From Streptomyces sp. HPF1205 (GTDB lineage Bacteria; Actinomycetota; Actinomycetes; Streptomycetales; Streptomycetaceae), in NCBI RefSeq assembly GCF_020400825.1, contig NZ_JAINVH010000007.1, forward strand, positions 1-64,000: a stretch of DNA of 64,000 bases, written 5' to 3'. The stretch's first letter is position 1. Each line of letters begins with the position of its first letter. Below, in pieces: positions 10,321 to 17,717 of the stretch. Both the position numbers and the translations under genes were made by a program. The notes under the pieces are model-generated. The model made no database searches. It had not been told where the DNA came from and was given only the letters and a program-made list of their open reading frames with translations.

Positions 10321-10905
10321 TTGGCCATCGAGATCGAGATGCGAGCGCGCTTCGACGAGCTCGCCCACGACCGGCTGATCACCCGCCTCGAACGCGAGGG
10401 CGAGGACCTCGGCCGCGACGACAAACGCATCTACTTCTACGTACTGCCCGACAAGCTGCTGAAGGTCACTGACAACATCGCAGCCGGATCGGCCAAGATC
10501 ACGCTCAAGGCGGGCAAAATCGGTCAGGGGGCCGCTTTCCCCGAGACCGAGATCCCCATCGCCCGCGAGGACGTCGACGCGGCCGTCCGCATCTTCAACC
10601 ACCTCGGCTTCGAAGGTGAGATGCACGAGGCCTTCAACCAGCGCCGCAACTTCCGCTTCCGCGGCGTCGAGATCGCGGTGAAGTGGAGCGAGGCGTGGGG
10701 GCACCACGCCGAGTTCGAGGTCCTGCTCGCCGACACGTCCGGCCAGGCCGCCCTGGACGAAGCCGAGGCTCGTATTCGCGCGGTCGCCCGGGAACTGGAC
10801 GTGACCTTGATGAGCGAACAGGAGCTCGCCGACTTCACCGCCGCCTTCGAGGCAGCCGAACGCGCCCGCAAGGCCGGCGCGGAGCAACCCACCACCGTCC
10901 GCTGA
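10321..10905 (+). CDS. CYTH-domain protein (CyaB/ThTPase-like triphosphate-handling enzyme)
   Basis: CYTH proteins bind triphosphates in an eight-stranded tunnel; family members include class IV adenylate cyclases, thiamine triphosphatases and polyphosphatases. This 194-residue protein starts LAIEIEMRARF, a version of the ExExK signature with Arg for Lys. Later strands show AKITLKAGK, QRRNFRFRGVEIAVKW and HAEFEVLL, the last fitting the acidic strand near the end of the domain. A TTG at 10321 has GGAAGGG eight bases upstream and puts the signature at the N-terminus; an ATG at 10300 would add seven residues. The exact reaction is undetermined. Confidence 0.75.
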   Translation: MAIEIEMRARFDELAHDRLITRLEREGEDLGRDDKRIYFYVLPDKLLKVTDNIAAGSAKITLKAGKIGQGAAFPETEIPIAREDVDAAVRIFNHLGFEGEMHEAFNQRRNFRFRGVEIAVKWSEAWGHHAEFEVLLADTSGQAALDEAEARIRAVARELDVTLMSEQELADFTAAFEAAERARKAGAEQPTTVR

Positions 10906-10944
10906 CTTTCCGATCGCCGCAGACCCAAGGGGGGATTGGCCGAG

Positions 10945-11712
10945 ATGAGCACGACCCCGCCGACCGAGAGCCTGGTCGAGCTGGCCGCACGCAAGCAGCT
11001 ACCGCGCCACCAATACACCGATCACGCCACCGTGCGATGGATCGAGGCTAACCGACCGGACTTCCCGCGCCACTCGACGGCCGGCCTCAGCCGCGCGTCC
11101 CAGCGGCTACTCCAACGATCCGCAACCCCGACGGACTGGTGGGCCGAGGCCCAGGTCACCGACTCCCTGCACGGCGTACGGCACGCGATGCGTACGGCGG
11201 CGCTGTCCGCACTGCTGGCCGAGGACGCCGGACTGCGCGACGAGGAGACCGCCGACCTCGTACTCGCCGCGGCCCTCCACGACTGCCGCCGCCTCCACGA
11301 CCGGGACGACCGGGGACACGGCAATCGCGCCGCGCTCTGGCTCACGCGGAACGCGGACGCGGTCTGGGGGCACTTCGGTCTCACGGCCACGCCCCTGCGC
11401 ATCGATCGAGCCGCGACCGCGGTCCGGCTCCACGACGTGCCGTACCCCGACTTCAGCCCCGACGACGAAGCCGACTACGCCAGGACCGGCTGGGTCTGTG
11501 ACCTCCTCAAAGCCGCCGACGCACTCGACCGGTACCGCCAGCCGAAGCTTGGCTGGTGGCCGGACGCCCACCAGGTCCGCAGCGACGCCTTCGACCGTTT
11601 TCGCGCCACAGCCTTCGACCTCGTCGTGCGATCCGAGACCGCACACCTGGCAGGACTGGGCAGCGCCGGCGCCGTCTTCGAGGCGTTACGCCAGGGGGAA
11701 CTGATCTCCTGA
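10945..11712 (+). CDS. HD-domain phosphohydrolase
   Basis: 255 residues. HD-superfamily metal ligands are visible in order: H in SLHGVRHAMR, HD in AAALHDCRRLHD, a further His in RGHGNRAA, and Asp in LLKAADALDRY. This H...HD...D pattern predicts a metal-dependent phosphohydrolase acting on a nucleotide or phosphorylated small molecule. The ATG at 10945 is preceded by AAGGGGGG; an upstream TTG at 10936 is less likely. Its TGA overlaps the next ATG (TGATG), so the two are translationally coupled. Confidence 0.75.
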   Translation: MSTTPPTESLVELAARKQLPRHQYTDHATVRWIEANRPDFPRHSTAGLSRASQRLLQRSATPTDWWAEAQVTDSLHGVRHAMRTAALSALLAEDAGLRDEETADLVLAAALHDCRRLHDRDDRGHGNRAALWLTRNADAVWGHFGLTATPLRIDRAATAVRLHDVPYPDFSPDDEADYARTGWVCDLLKAADALDRYRQPKLGWWPDAHQVRSDAFDRFRATAFDLVVRSETAHLAGLGSAGAVFEALRQGELIS

Positions 11713-13112
11713 TGGACTTCCTCGACACCTACCAGGAGTGGGCCGACGCCCACGTCTTCTTCGACACGGCCCTCATACCCGGTCCGGCCCGGCACTCCAT
11801 CGACCCACTCGCCGCCCGGACGGCGGCATGGGAAAGCCGCCTGGTCCAGCACACGCCCAACGGGCACCTCCTGCGCGGCAACGCCCTCTTCCGCACCCTC
11901 ACCAACGAGCGCACGCTGCACCTGCTGCACGTCACCCACGCGCTCGAAGAGATCAGTGAACACGGCGTCCTCCACCCCTCCGGCGGCTGCCTGGTCGGCA
12001 GCATCTACTGCGCCCCGCTCACCCCCGCGGGCAGCGGCTTCCGCATGCACAACCTCGGGGCCTACGTCCTCGACAAGGAAGCGCCGGCCTTCGTCGCGAA
12101 GACGGGCGCACCCGGCCGCAGGCCCACGCCGCTGATCTTCGAGATCACGCTGCCGGCCCAGGCGTACCGCGGCCTGGCCGGCATCGACTACCTGCGTCTG
12201 GGCTCCATCCACCTGCGGATCTACAGCCGACTTGAGTACCTGCTGTCCAAGGCCGAGCGGCACCGACTGCGCGAGACCGTTCTCAGCCGCACGAAGAACT
12301 CCACGACCTTCCTCGCGCTGGCCGCCGCGATCACCTACGAGGGCGCACGGGTGCGGCCCGAGTCCTTCCTGCGCGTGCTGGACGAGGCCATCCCCCGCCT
12401 GCCCATCCTCGGCTACCTGTACTTCGAGGCACTGGCGGAGTACCTCATGCTGCACTCGACGAGCCCGCAGACCATGCAGCGGGCCGAAGCCGGCGAATTC
12501 AACAACTGGCTGTACAAGGACATGCTGTTCGCGTCCTTCCCCCACATGGCCGGCAAGTTCGACCTCGCGAAATTCCGGCCCTCCCCGGGAGACCTGGACG
12601 CGCTCCTGGCCCGCATCGACCCCAGCGTCGATGCCTCACACGCCCGCAGCTACCTGAGCGAGCGGATCAGCTACCTGGCCGCCGCCCGCCTCTTCACGCC
12701 TGGCCAGGTCCCGGAAGCCTGGCACCACAGGCGCTGGGAATTCGACAGCCTCACGCACCAGCTCGGTCCGCTGCTCGGCCACCTGATCCACCGCGAACTG
12801 CGCACCTTCGGCCGCTACCCCGACTTCTACTTCTACTACGACCAGCACAAAGCCTTGCAGGCATGGAACTACTGGAACCACATGGACATCGTGGTCCCCT
12901 TCAACGGCACCTTCCCGAAAGGCGAGGTCGGCATCAACCCCGCGTACCCCGACCTGCAGTACCGCGTCTGGCGGGCCGAACGCGACGAAGCCGGTCACCT
13001 GCACCCGGCCGAAGAGCTGGCACTGACCATCGCGCCCCGGCTGGTGGACATCAAGCACACCCTCATGCGCAACAACAAGTGGGCGGAGCCGGCGGAGCCC
13101 GCCTCGGTGTGA
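11712..13112 (+). CDS. Unknown 466-residue protein coupled to the HD phosphohydrolase
   Basis: I do not recognise this family with certainty. It is soluble, with no signal peptide or membrane segment, and rich in Tyr, His and Trp. Residues 69-102 read LHLLHVTHALEEISEHGVL followed by SIYCAP, which resembles the first half of ADP-ribosyltransferase or Tpt1/DarT-like folds: H73-x-T75, then I-x3-G-V-L-x-P, then a Tyr strand at Y99, with a later FEITLP that could supply a Glu. This is inference only. The C-terminal half has many aromatic motifs (FYFYYDQHKALQAWNYW). Its start overlaps the HD gene stop. Its size and position make it the probable effector or core enzyme of the cluster. Confidence 0.7.
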   Translation: MDFLDTYQEWADAHVFFDTALIPGPARHSIDPLAARTAAWESRLVQHTPNGHLLRGNALFRTLTNERTLHLLHVTHALEEISEHGVLHPSGGCLVGSIYCAPLTPAGSGFRMHNLGAYVLDKEAPAFVAKTGAPGRRPTPLIFEITLPAQAYRGLAGIDYLRLGSIHLRIYSRLEYLLSKAERHRLRETVLSRTKNSTTFLALAAAITYEGARVRPESFLRVLDEAIPRLPILGYLYFEALAEYLMLHSTSPQTMQRAEAGEFNNWLYKDMLFASFPHMAGKFDLAKFRPSPGDLDALLARIDPSVDASHARSYLSERISYLAAARLFTPGQVPEAWHHRRWEFDSLTHQLGPLLGHLIHRELRTFGRYPDFYFYYDQHKALQAWNYWNHMDIVVPFNGTFPKGEVGINPAYPDLQYRVWRAERDEAGHLHPAEELALTIAPRLVDIKHTLMRNNKWAEPAEPASV

Positions 13113-13190
13113 GCGACGGACAGACGCGCCGACGAGCCTTTCCGGCCCCCTGGACCACCTGAGCTTTCGAACCCCGAGGAGACGCGAACC

Positions 13191-13937
13191 ATGACCATCG
13201 ATCGCGACACCGCACGTGCCGACCTGCACCACTTCGGCGCGCAGACCGCCGCCCTTCTCACGGACCCGGCGACCACGCACGGCCTCGCCCGCACGCTGCG
13301 GGCAGTCGCGAAGGAACTCGAACTCGCCCGCCACCACCGGGCCGGCCAGAAAGCCTGGCCCGACGGCCGGATCGACGAGAAGCCGGCGAAGGTGCAGATC
13401 GGCGGCGGGGCACACCGTATCGACGGCTTCTTCGACATCGACGCCGTCCCGCCGGCCGACCTTTTATGGGACGTACGGGAAGGCATCCCGCTGCACGACG
13501 CCACCGTACGGTTCCTGTTCTCCGAACACTTCCTGGAGCACGTCGACTACCCCCGCTCGGCCAAGAAGTACGCCCGCGAGACCCACCGCGTCCTCGCGCC
13601 CGGCGGTCAGGTGGTGACCGGAGTGCCGGACGCCGCGCACGTCCTCAAGCAGTACCCGGCCCCTCCGGCGGAGGCGACCGAGATGATCGAGCGCTGGTAC
13701 GCGAACCGGAACTGCCGCGAGGACATCGACACGTTCCTGGACCTGATCAACTACGTCTTCCGCGACCAGGACGACGACCCCACGTACAACCCCCACTACT
13801 GGGCCTACGACTTCGAGAAGCTGGTCCAGCTGTTCACGGAAGCCGGGTTCAGGAAAGTGGAGCCCTGGCCCTTCGACCCTCGGATCGCGAACCCGAAGCG
13901 GGAGTGGGGCAGCGTGTACGTGGTGGCGACGAAATAG
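13191..13937 (+). CDS. Class I SAM-dependent methyltransferase
   Basis: 248 residues, ATG with GAGGAGACG upstream. The Rossmann-type Methyltransf_11 pattern is visible: motif I region KVQIGGGAHRIDGFFDID, the acidic D of strand two, LFSEHFLEHV typical of this family's motif IV, and THRVLAPGGQVVTGVP as motif V. The N-terminal 60 residues are helical and may select the substrate. It is separated by 78 bp from the upstream unknown gene on the same strand, so it probably belongs to the same transcript. The substrate is unknown. Confidence 0.82.
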   Translation: MTIDRDTARADLHHFGAQTAALLTDPATTHGLARTLRAVAKELELARHHRAGQKAWPDGRIDEKPAKVQIGGGAHRIDGFFDIDAVPPADLLWDVREGIPLHDATVRFLFSEHFLEHVDYPRSAKKYARETHRVLAPGGQVVTGVPDAAHVLKQYPAPPAEATEMIERWYANRNCREDIDTFLDLINYVFRDQDDDPTYNPHYWAYDFEKLVQLFTEAGFRKVEPWPFDPRIANPKREWGSVYVVATK

Positions 13938-14065
13938 CTCTTTCTCCGTAGGAAGCTCGGAGCTGAACAGTGCCACCCCGACGGTCGGGGCTACGCCGGG
14001 GATCGGGAAGAGCCGAGTAATTGAGCGATGGTCAGACGGCTTCCCGGGACGCCGTCCGGAATCCC

Positions 14066-14265
14066 GGCGATCGAACCGATGCCGTCCAGCCCGGTCTGCC
14101 ACGCGCCCGGCACGGCCGGTCCCGACACCGCCGAGAGCGGGTGCGGCGGGTCGGCGGCGAAGACGAAATGCCACACTGTCCGCCATTCGTCCATTCGTCC
14201 ATTCGTCCATTCGTCCATTCGTCTTCGGTGAGCCTGAGTACACGCGCGACGTCTTCGAGGACGCC
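14066..14265 (-). pseudogene. Fragment of an XRE/MmyB-type regulator disrupted by an 8-bp repeat
   Basis: On the minus strand one frame reads GVLEDVARVLRLTEDEW and another continues DEWRTVWHFVF through GPAVPGAWQTGLDGIGSIA. Together these match the order seen in Streptomyces MmyB-like regulators (end of the HTH domain, then the start of the ligand-binding domain). The two halves are in different frames because five copies of an 8-bp repeat lie exactly at the DEW codons; one copy would restore a continuous frame. The HTH start and most of the ligand domain are missing, so it is a relic. The family assignment rests on remembered motif order. Confidence 0.45.
14183..14222 (+). repeat. Five perfect tandem copies of the 8-bp unit CCATTCGT
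   Basis: Contiguous copies at 14183, 14191, 14199, 14207 and 14215. The unit is not a multiple of three, so each change of copy number shifts the reading frame of the regulator fragment that contains it. Such pure octanucleotide tracts are rare in this genome type. Confidence 0.95.
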
Positions 14266-14400
14266 CCTTCTCAGGCCTCGTGTCAGGTGTCTGCGCTGTC
14301 GTGGCCCCTCGGCCACCGCGTCATGGTGCGTCCTCGCAAACGTTTTCTTCACATCAAACTCAACTGCCCCCGAGAGCACGCCAGTCACGCCGGACGGGAC

Positions 14401-14423
14401 GAACCCCGGACAAATCCGGGTTC
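14401..14423 (-). repeat. Dispersed hairpin element, copy 1
   Basis: Read on the minus strand this 23-bp stretch (GAACCCGGATT... ending GGGGTTC) forms a stem of about nine bp with a four-base loop. It is 21 of 23 identical to the element at 17670-17692 on the plus strand. It lies 102 bp upstream of the gene at 14526. Confidence 0.65.
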
Positions 14424-14525
14424 CCCGTGGGGCCGGTTGTCGGCAGTCTTGGGGAGCAGTGCGGCGGGCAAAGGGGGCTATGGGAGCCGGCGTCGCGTTC
14501 TCGCCAGGACTTCAAGGAGCCGCAC

Positions 14526-15959
14526 ATGGGATTTCTCGCCACTCGCGCCGCCGCACGCAAGGCCGCGCCGCAGTCGTTGCCAATCGGACCGTGGCTGGAG
14601 CAGGCGCGTGCCGCCACGCCGTTCGTGCCGGAGGACCGACTGCCCGCGTGGGCCGGGATCAGCACGGTGCTGACCGCGCCGGTCTCGTACAACACGAGTG
14701 TGATGCCGGACGGGCGGCACAACTCCCTTGCCAGATGGCTGCGCGAGCAGCCCTCGGTGCTGCGGTTCGACCACGGTCCATCCGGTGCCGCCACGCTGGA
14801 CCTGGGCGGTGTGCGGGGGCTCGGTGAGTGGAAGCAGGACTGGTCGCTGCGCTTCACCCGGGCGCAGTCGCCAGCCGAGTGCGTCGCGGACGTTCCGGTC
14901 TACGCGACCCGGGACGGCTCGATGGTGAACGCGGAGGCGCTGGACCGGATCCGGGGTGTGCTGGCGGAGACCTTGCTGCGCGGACCTGGGCTGCGCGTAC
15001 GCGAGGGCCGGCCGGACCCGGGCGGGCAGATCGCACCGGTGCCGCTGGAGTACTCGAACTCGCCCGTGGGCGGCGACTTCTTCGCCCCGCCGGACGAGTC
15101 GGCTGCGGGATCCTGGCCAGTCGCGGTGCCGTCCGCGCTGATCGTCGAGCGCGCGGGGTTCTTCCGCTTCCGTACCGGGCAGGACGCCGAGCCGGGGGTG
15201 GAACTGGTGTATCTGGCCCCGGACGGGGATCCGGCGGGCGGCGTGCTGCGGGTGCGTCCGAACGGTCCCGAGGGCTGTCTGCTGGACGCCCCGGCGGTAG
15301 CCAGTGATGTGCCGGCCCAGGTCCGCTGGAAGCGGCGGCTGGCCACGGCCCTGAACTGGCTGAGTGTGTCGCGGACCCTTTCGGCGGGCGCGCAGGACCT
15401 GGCCCGGTTCCGTGACGCGGTGGTCGGCGCCGTGGGGACGAACGCGGGATGGCAGGCGGTGTGGTCGGAGCAGGTGCCGGCGCCCGCCTGGCGGCTGGCC
15501 CCCGGCGGCGAGTTCCCGGTGTGCGTGCGGCTGCGCAGCGAACGCGGCTTCCAGGGCGCGGACTGCGGGAAGCGTGCCATGGACTCCGTGGCCGCGTTCC
15601 GGTGCGGCTACGGCTCGGTCACCGGCCGGAACACGATGTGGGGTTCGCGCCGGCCGTCCCAGCTCACCTTGGACCAGGGCCGCAGCATGCTGCCGCGGGT
15701 GCGTTTCGGCTGCCACACCGAGGAGTCGGACGCCGTCTCGGGTGCGGTGATCCCCGACCCCGCCCACTTCTGGGAGGTGCAGTGGGGGATGGTCGCGGGC
15801 TCCTGGAACGACACGGTGCTCACCGTCACCGCGATGAGCCGGATACGCGACGTTCTGCCCTACGCGCAGGAGCTCCAGGCCTACCTCGACGCGTACTGCG
15901 ACCTGGCACTGGCCTACGACCCGGACATCCGGTTCACTACCGTGTACGTCACCTGCTGA
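14526..15959 (+). CDS. Conserved-looking protein of unknown function (477 aa)
   Basis: The ATG at 14526 follows AAGGAGCCGCAC, a good ribosome-binding site. It is soluble, without signal peptide or membrane helices, with alternating strand-rich segments (FFRFRTGQDAEPGVELVYLA) and a Cys-containing C-terminal region. Codon use resembles the genomic norm. I cannot place it in a family. It precedes a lipoprotein gene by 126 bp on the same strand; a shared transcript is possible but not shown. Confidence 0.7.
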   Translation: MGFLATRAAARKAAPQSLPIGPWLEQARAATPFVPEDRLPAWAGISTVLTAPVSYNTSVMPDGRHNSLARWLREQPSVLRFDHGPSGAATLDLGGVRGLGEWKQDWSLRFTRAQSPAECVADVPVYATRDGSMVNAEALDRIRGVLAETLLRGPGLRVREGRPDPGGQIAPVPLEYSNSPVGGDFFAPPDESAAGSWPVAVPSALIVERAGFFRFRTGQDAEPGVELVYLAPDGDPAGGVLRVRPNGPEGCLLDAPAVASDVPAQVRWKRRLATALNWLSVSRTLSAGAQDLARFRDAVVGAVGTNAGWQAVWSEQVPAPAWRLAPGGEFPVCVRLRSERGFQGADCGKRAMDSVAAFRCGYGSVTGRNTMWGSRRPSQLTLDQGRSMLPRVRFGCHTEESDAVSGAVIPDPAHFWEVQWGMVAGSWNDTVLTVTAMSRIRDVLPYAQELQAYLDAYCDLALAYDPDIRFTTVYVTC

Positions 15960-16085
15960 GCCGGCCACCCCAACCGGCCGTCCGGCACCGCCCGGGCCGG
16001 TGCGCCGCCGCACGGCACGGGCATCCGGCACCACGCACCCGCCTCCGGCACCTGCTGTCCGGCACCCGAGGAAAGCGAGCATGGA

Positions 16086-16916
16086 ATGAAACGAGCGGCT
16101 CTGGTGGCGGCGCTGGTCGCGACCGCCGCTGCCGCGTTGAGCGCGTGCGGTGGTTCGGGCGGTCCAGCGGACGCGAGTTCGACCACGCGGGCGTCCGCGT
16201 CCACGGCCGCCCCGGACGCCGCGCAGACGGCGGGCGCCACCGCCACCGCCACACCGGCGAGTCCGACCACGCCTGCCTGGTCGGCGCTGCCGCCCTCACC
16301 GAAGTTCTACGACGCCACGCAGACCACCAGCGACGGCTACAAGCAGACGATGCACCTGACGCTCTACCCGGCGATACCGGGCCGCGACCTGGACGTGCTC
16401 AAAGCGGCCTGGGCGGCGGTCGGCGGCAAGGGCGACATACCCTGCCTGGACGCCTCCGGCATCAGCGGGTCCACCACCGTCACCATCCCGACACAGAGCA
16501 GCGTCTACGCCATCGGACGGCTGTCGGTCGTCAACGACACGCCGGACTTCGGTGACGGCGGCATGATGTGGGACTTCGTGGCGCCGGGGCTGTCGTACGG
16601 CGCGGCGATGGGGTTTGAGTACTCCGACAAGACCGAGTGCGACGGCTTGGACTCGGGCACCCTCACCAAGCCCCACTGGACCGGCACGATCTGGGGCTCC
16701 CTGCCGGTCGTCGTCGCGTACGGCGACGTGGTCAACCCGAAGCACCCCGCCGGGGACTACGACAAGATCGCCAAGGCTCCGCTGCGCCTGCTGGAGACCG
16801 GCAACGTGCAGAAGGTCACCATCACCTCGGGCACTACGCGGCTGCCGGACGGCATCGAGCTGGTCCCGATCGACCCGGCCTGGCTCAGTGACGCCAAGAC
16901 ACACATCCAGAGGTAG
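16086..16916 (+). CDS. Secreted lipoprotein of unknown function
   Basis: 276 residues with a Lys-Arg N-terminus, a hydrophobic stretch and a lipobox LSAC at 18-21, so it is probably anchored to the outer face of the membrane. A Ser/Thr/Ala-rich linker follows to about residue 65, then a globular domain of about 200 residues with two Cys (IPCLDAS, KTECDGL) that could form a disulphide. No enzyme motif is seen. GAGGAAAGCGAGC provides the ribosome-binding site. It follows the unknown 477-residue gene. Confidence 0.75.
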   Translation: MKRAALVAALVATAAAALSACGGSGGPADASSTTRASASTAAPDAAQTAGATATATPASPTTPAWSALPPSPKFYDATQTTSDGYKQTMHLTLYPAIPGRDLDVLKAAWAAVGGKGDIPCLDASGISGSTTVTIPTQSSVYAIGRLSVVNDTPDFGDGGMMWDFVAPGLSYGAAMGFEYSDKTECDGLDSGTLTKPHWTGTIWGSLPVVVAYGDVVNPKHPAGDYDKIAKAPLRLLETGNVQKVTITSGTTRLPDGIELVPIDPAWLSDAKTHIQR

Positions 16917-16948
16917 AACCACGCGCCGCACCGGCCTCGCGGGTCACG

Positions 16949-17583
16949 TCAGCGGCGCGGTGAAGCCGGCGCGTCGTCGCGGAAGTGGGGAGCCGCGCAG
17001 ACGGGCTGAGCCTCGAACGGGCCGGAGTGGGTGGGGCCAGGACCGCGCGTCACTGCGGCCTGTCCGGCGTCGGGTTGGTGGTCGGCCCGAACGCAGCGCT
17101 CGGGGAACAGGTCGGTCACGTGGACGGTCCGGGTGTGTTCCCCCGCGCCGACGATTACCCGGATGCCGACGAAGTAGTCGGAGAGGAATCGGCGACAGCG
17201 ATCGCACGGGGTATTGCCCCGCGTCCGCAGTCACCCGCGGCCACATTTCGACGGCCAGGGCGACGCTGTTGCCAAAATCGGCACCGGACATGGAGTACTC
17301 GCACATCGTCGGGCCACGCATGTCGGGGCAGGCACCGTCTTCCGGAGAATTTGGCCGGCCATGCCCAGGGTCATGAGATCGCACGGCTGCGTGTTTCTCC
17401 GCCTTCGGTCCGGAGCCGGAGGACGACTTCGCGCCCGTGGCCGCCGCCATGGACGTGTCGGCACCCGCAGCCGGCGTCACCGCCTTGCCGGAAGCGCCGC
17501 CGTCACACGCCACCGTCCCACCCGAGCACCACGCCGACGAGTACCACCGCTGCCCGCCTCAGCCACCACCGCACGCTGATCAT
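16949..17583 (-). pseudogene. Degraded gene: signal-peptide start, linker, and C-terminal PCxxC segment resembling cytidine-deaminase folds
   Basis: An ATG at 17583 with a GGGTGGGGGAAACC ribosome-binding site starts MISVRWWLRRAAVVLVGVVL, a credible signal peptide, then hits a stop at about 17510. A second frame continues with a Ser/Gly/Lys-rich linker and GPTMCEYSMSGADFGNSVA. A third frame, from about 17235, reads GNTPCDRCRRFLSDYFVG and then TVHVTDLFPE to a stop at 16949. The PCxxCRRFL and LFP pattern resembles the zinc-binding half of cytidine or nucleic-acid deaminases. At least two frameshifts separate the pieces. Both the deaminase idea and the assumption of one ancestral gene are inference. 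Confidence 0.35.
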
Positions 17584-17669
17584 GGTTTCCCCCACCCCCG
17601 ACCATCGGCGCCGCCGATCGTCGTCCCGAACTGCCGTGCCGCCAGTGTCGGAGCCACTGGTGCCTGGCT

Positions 17670-17692
17670 GAACCCGGATTCGTCCGGGGTCC
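17670..17692 (+). repeat. Dispersed hairpin element, copy 2
   Basis: GAACCCGGATT-C-GTCCGGGGTCC is a short inverted repeat 26 bp before the start of the sensor-kinase gene and near-identical (21 of 23) to the minus-strand element at 14401-14423. It could be a regulator site, an RNA hairpin, or a small mobile repeat. Confidence 0.65.
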
Positions 17693-17717
17693 GATCGGCC
17701 CGGGCCTGGGGCAAGAT

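Noticed and set aside
14183..14222. CRISPR-like repeat
   Set aside because: The 8-bp units are directly contiguous with no spacers, so this is a simple sequence repeat.
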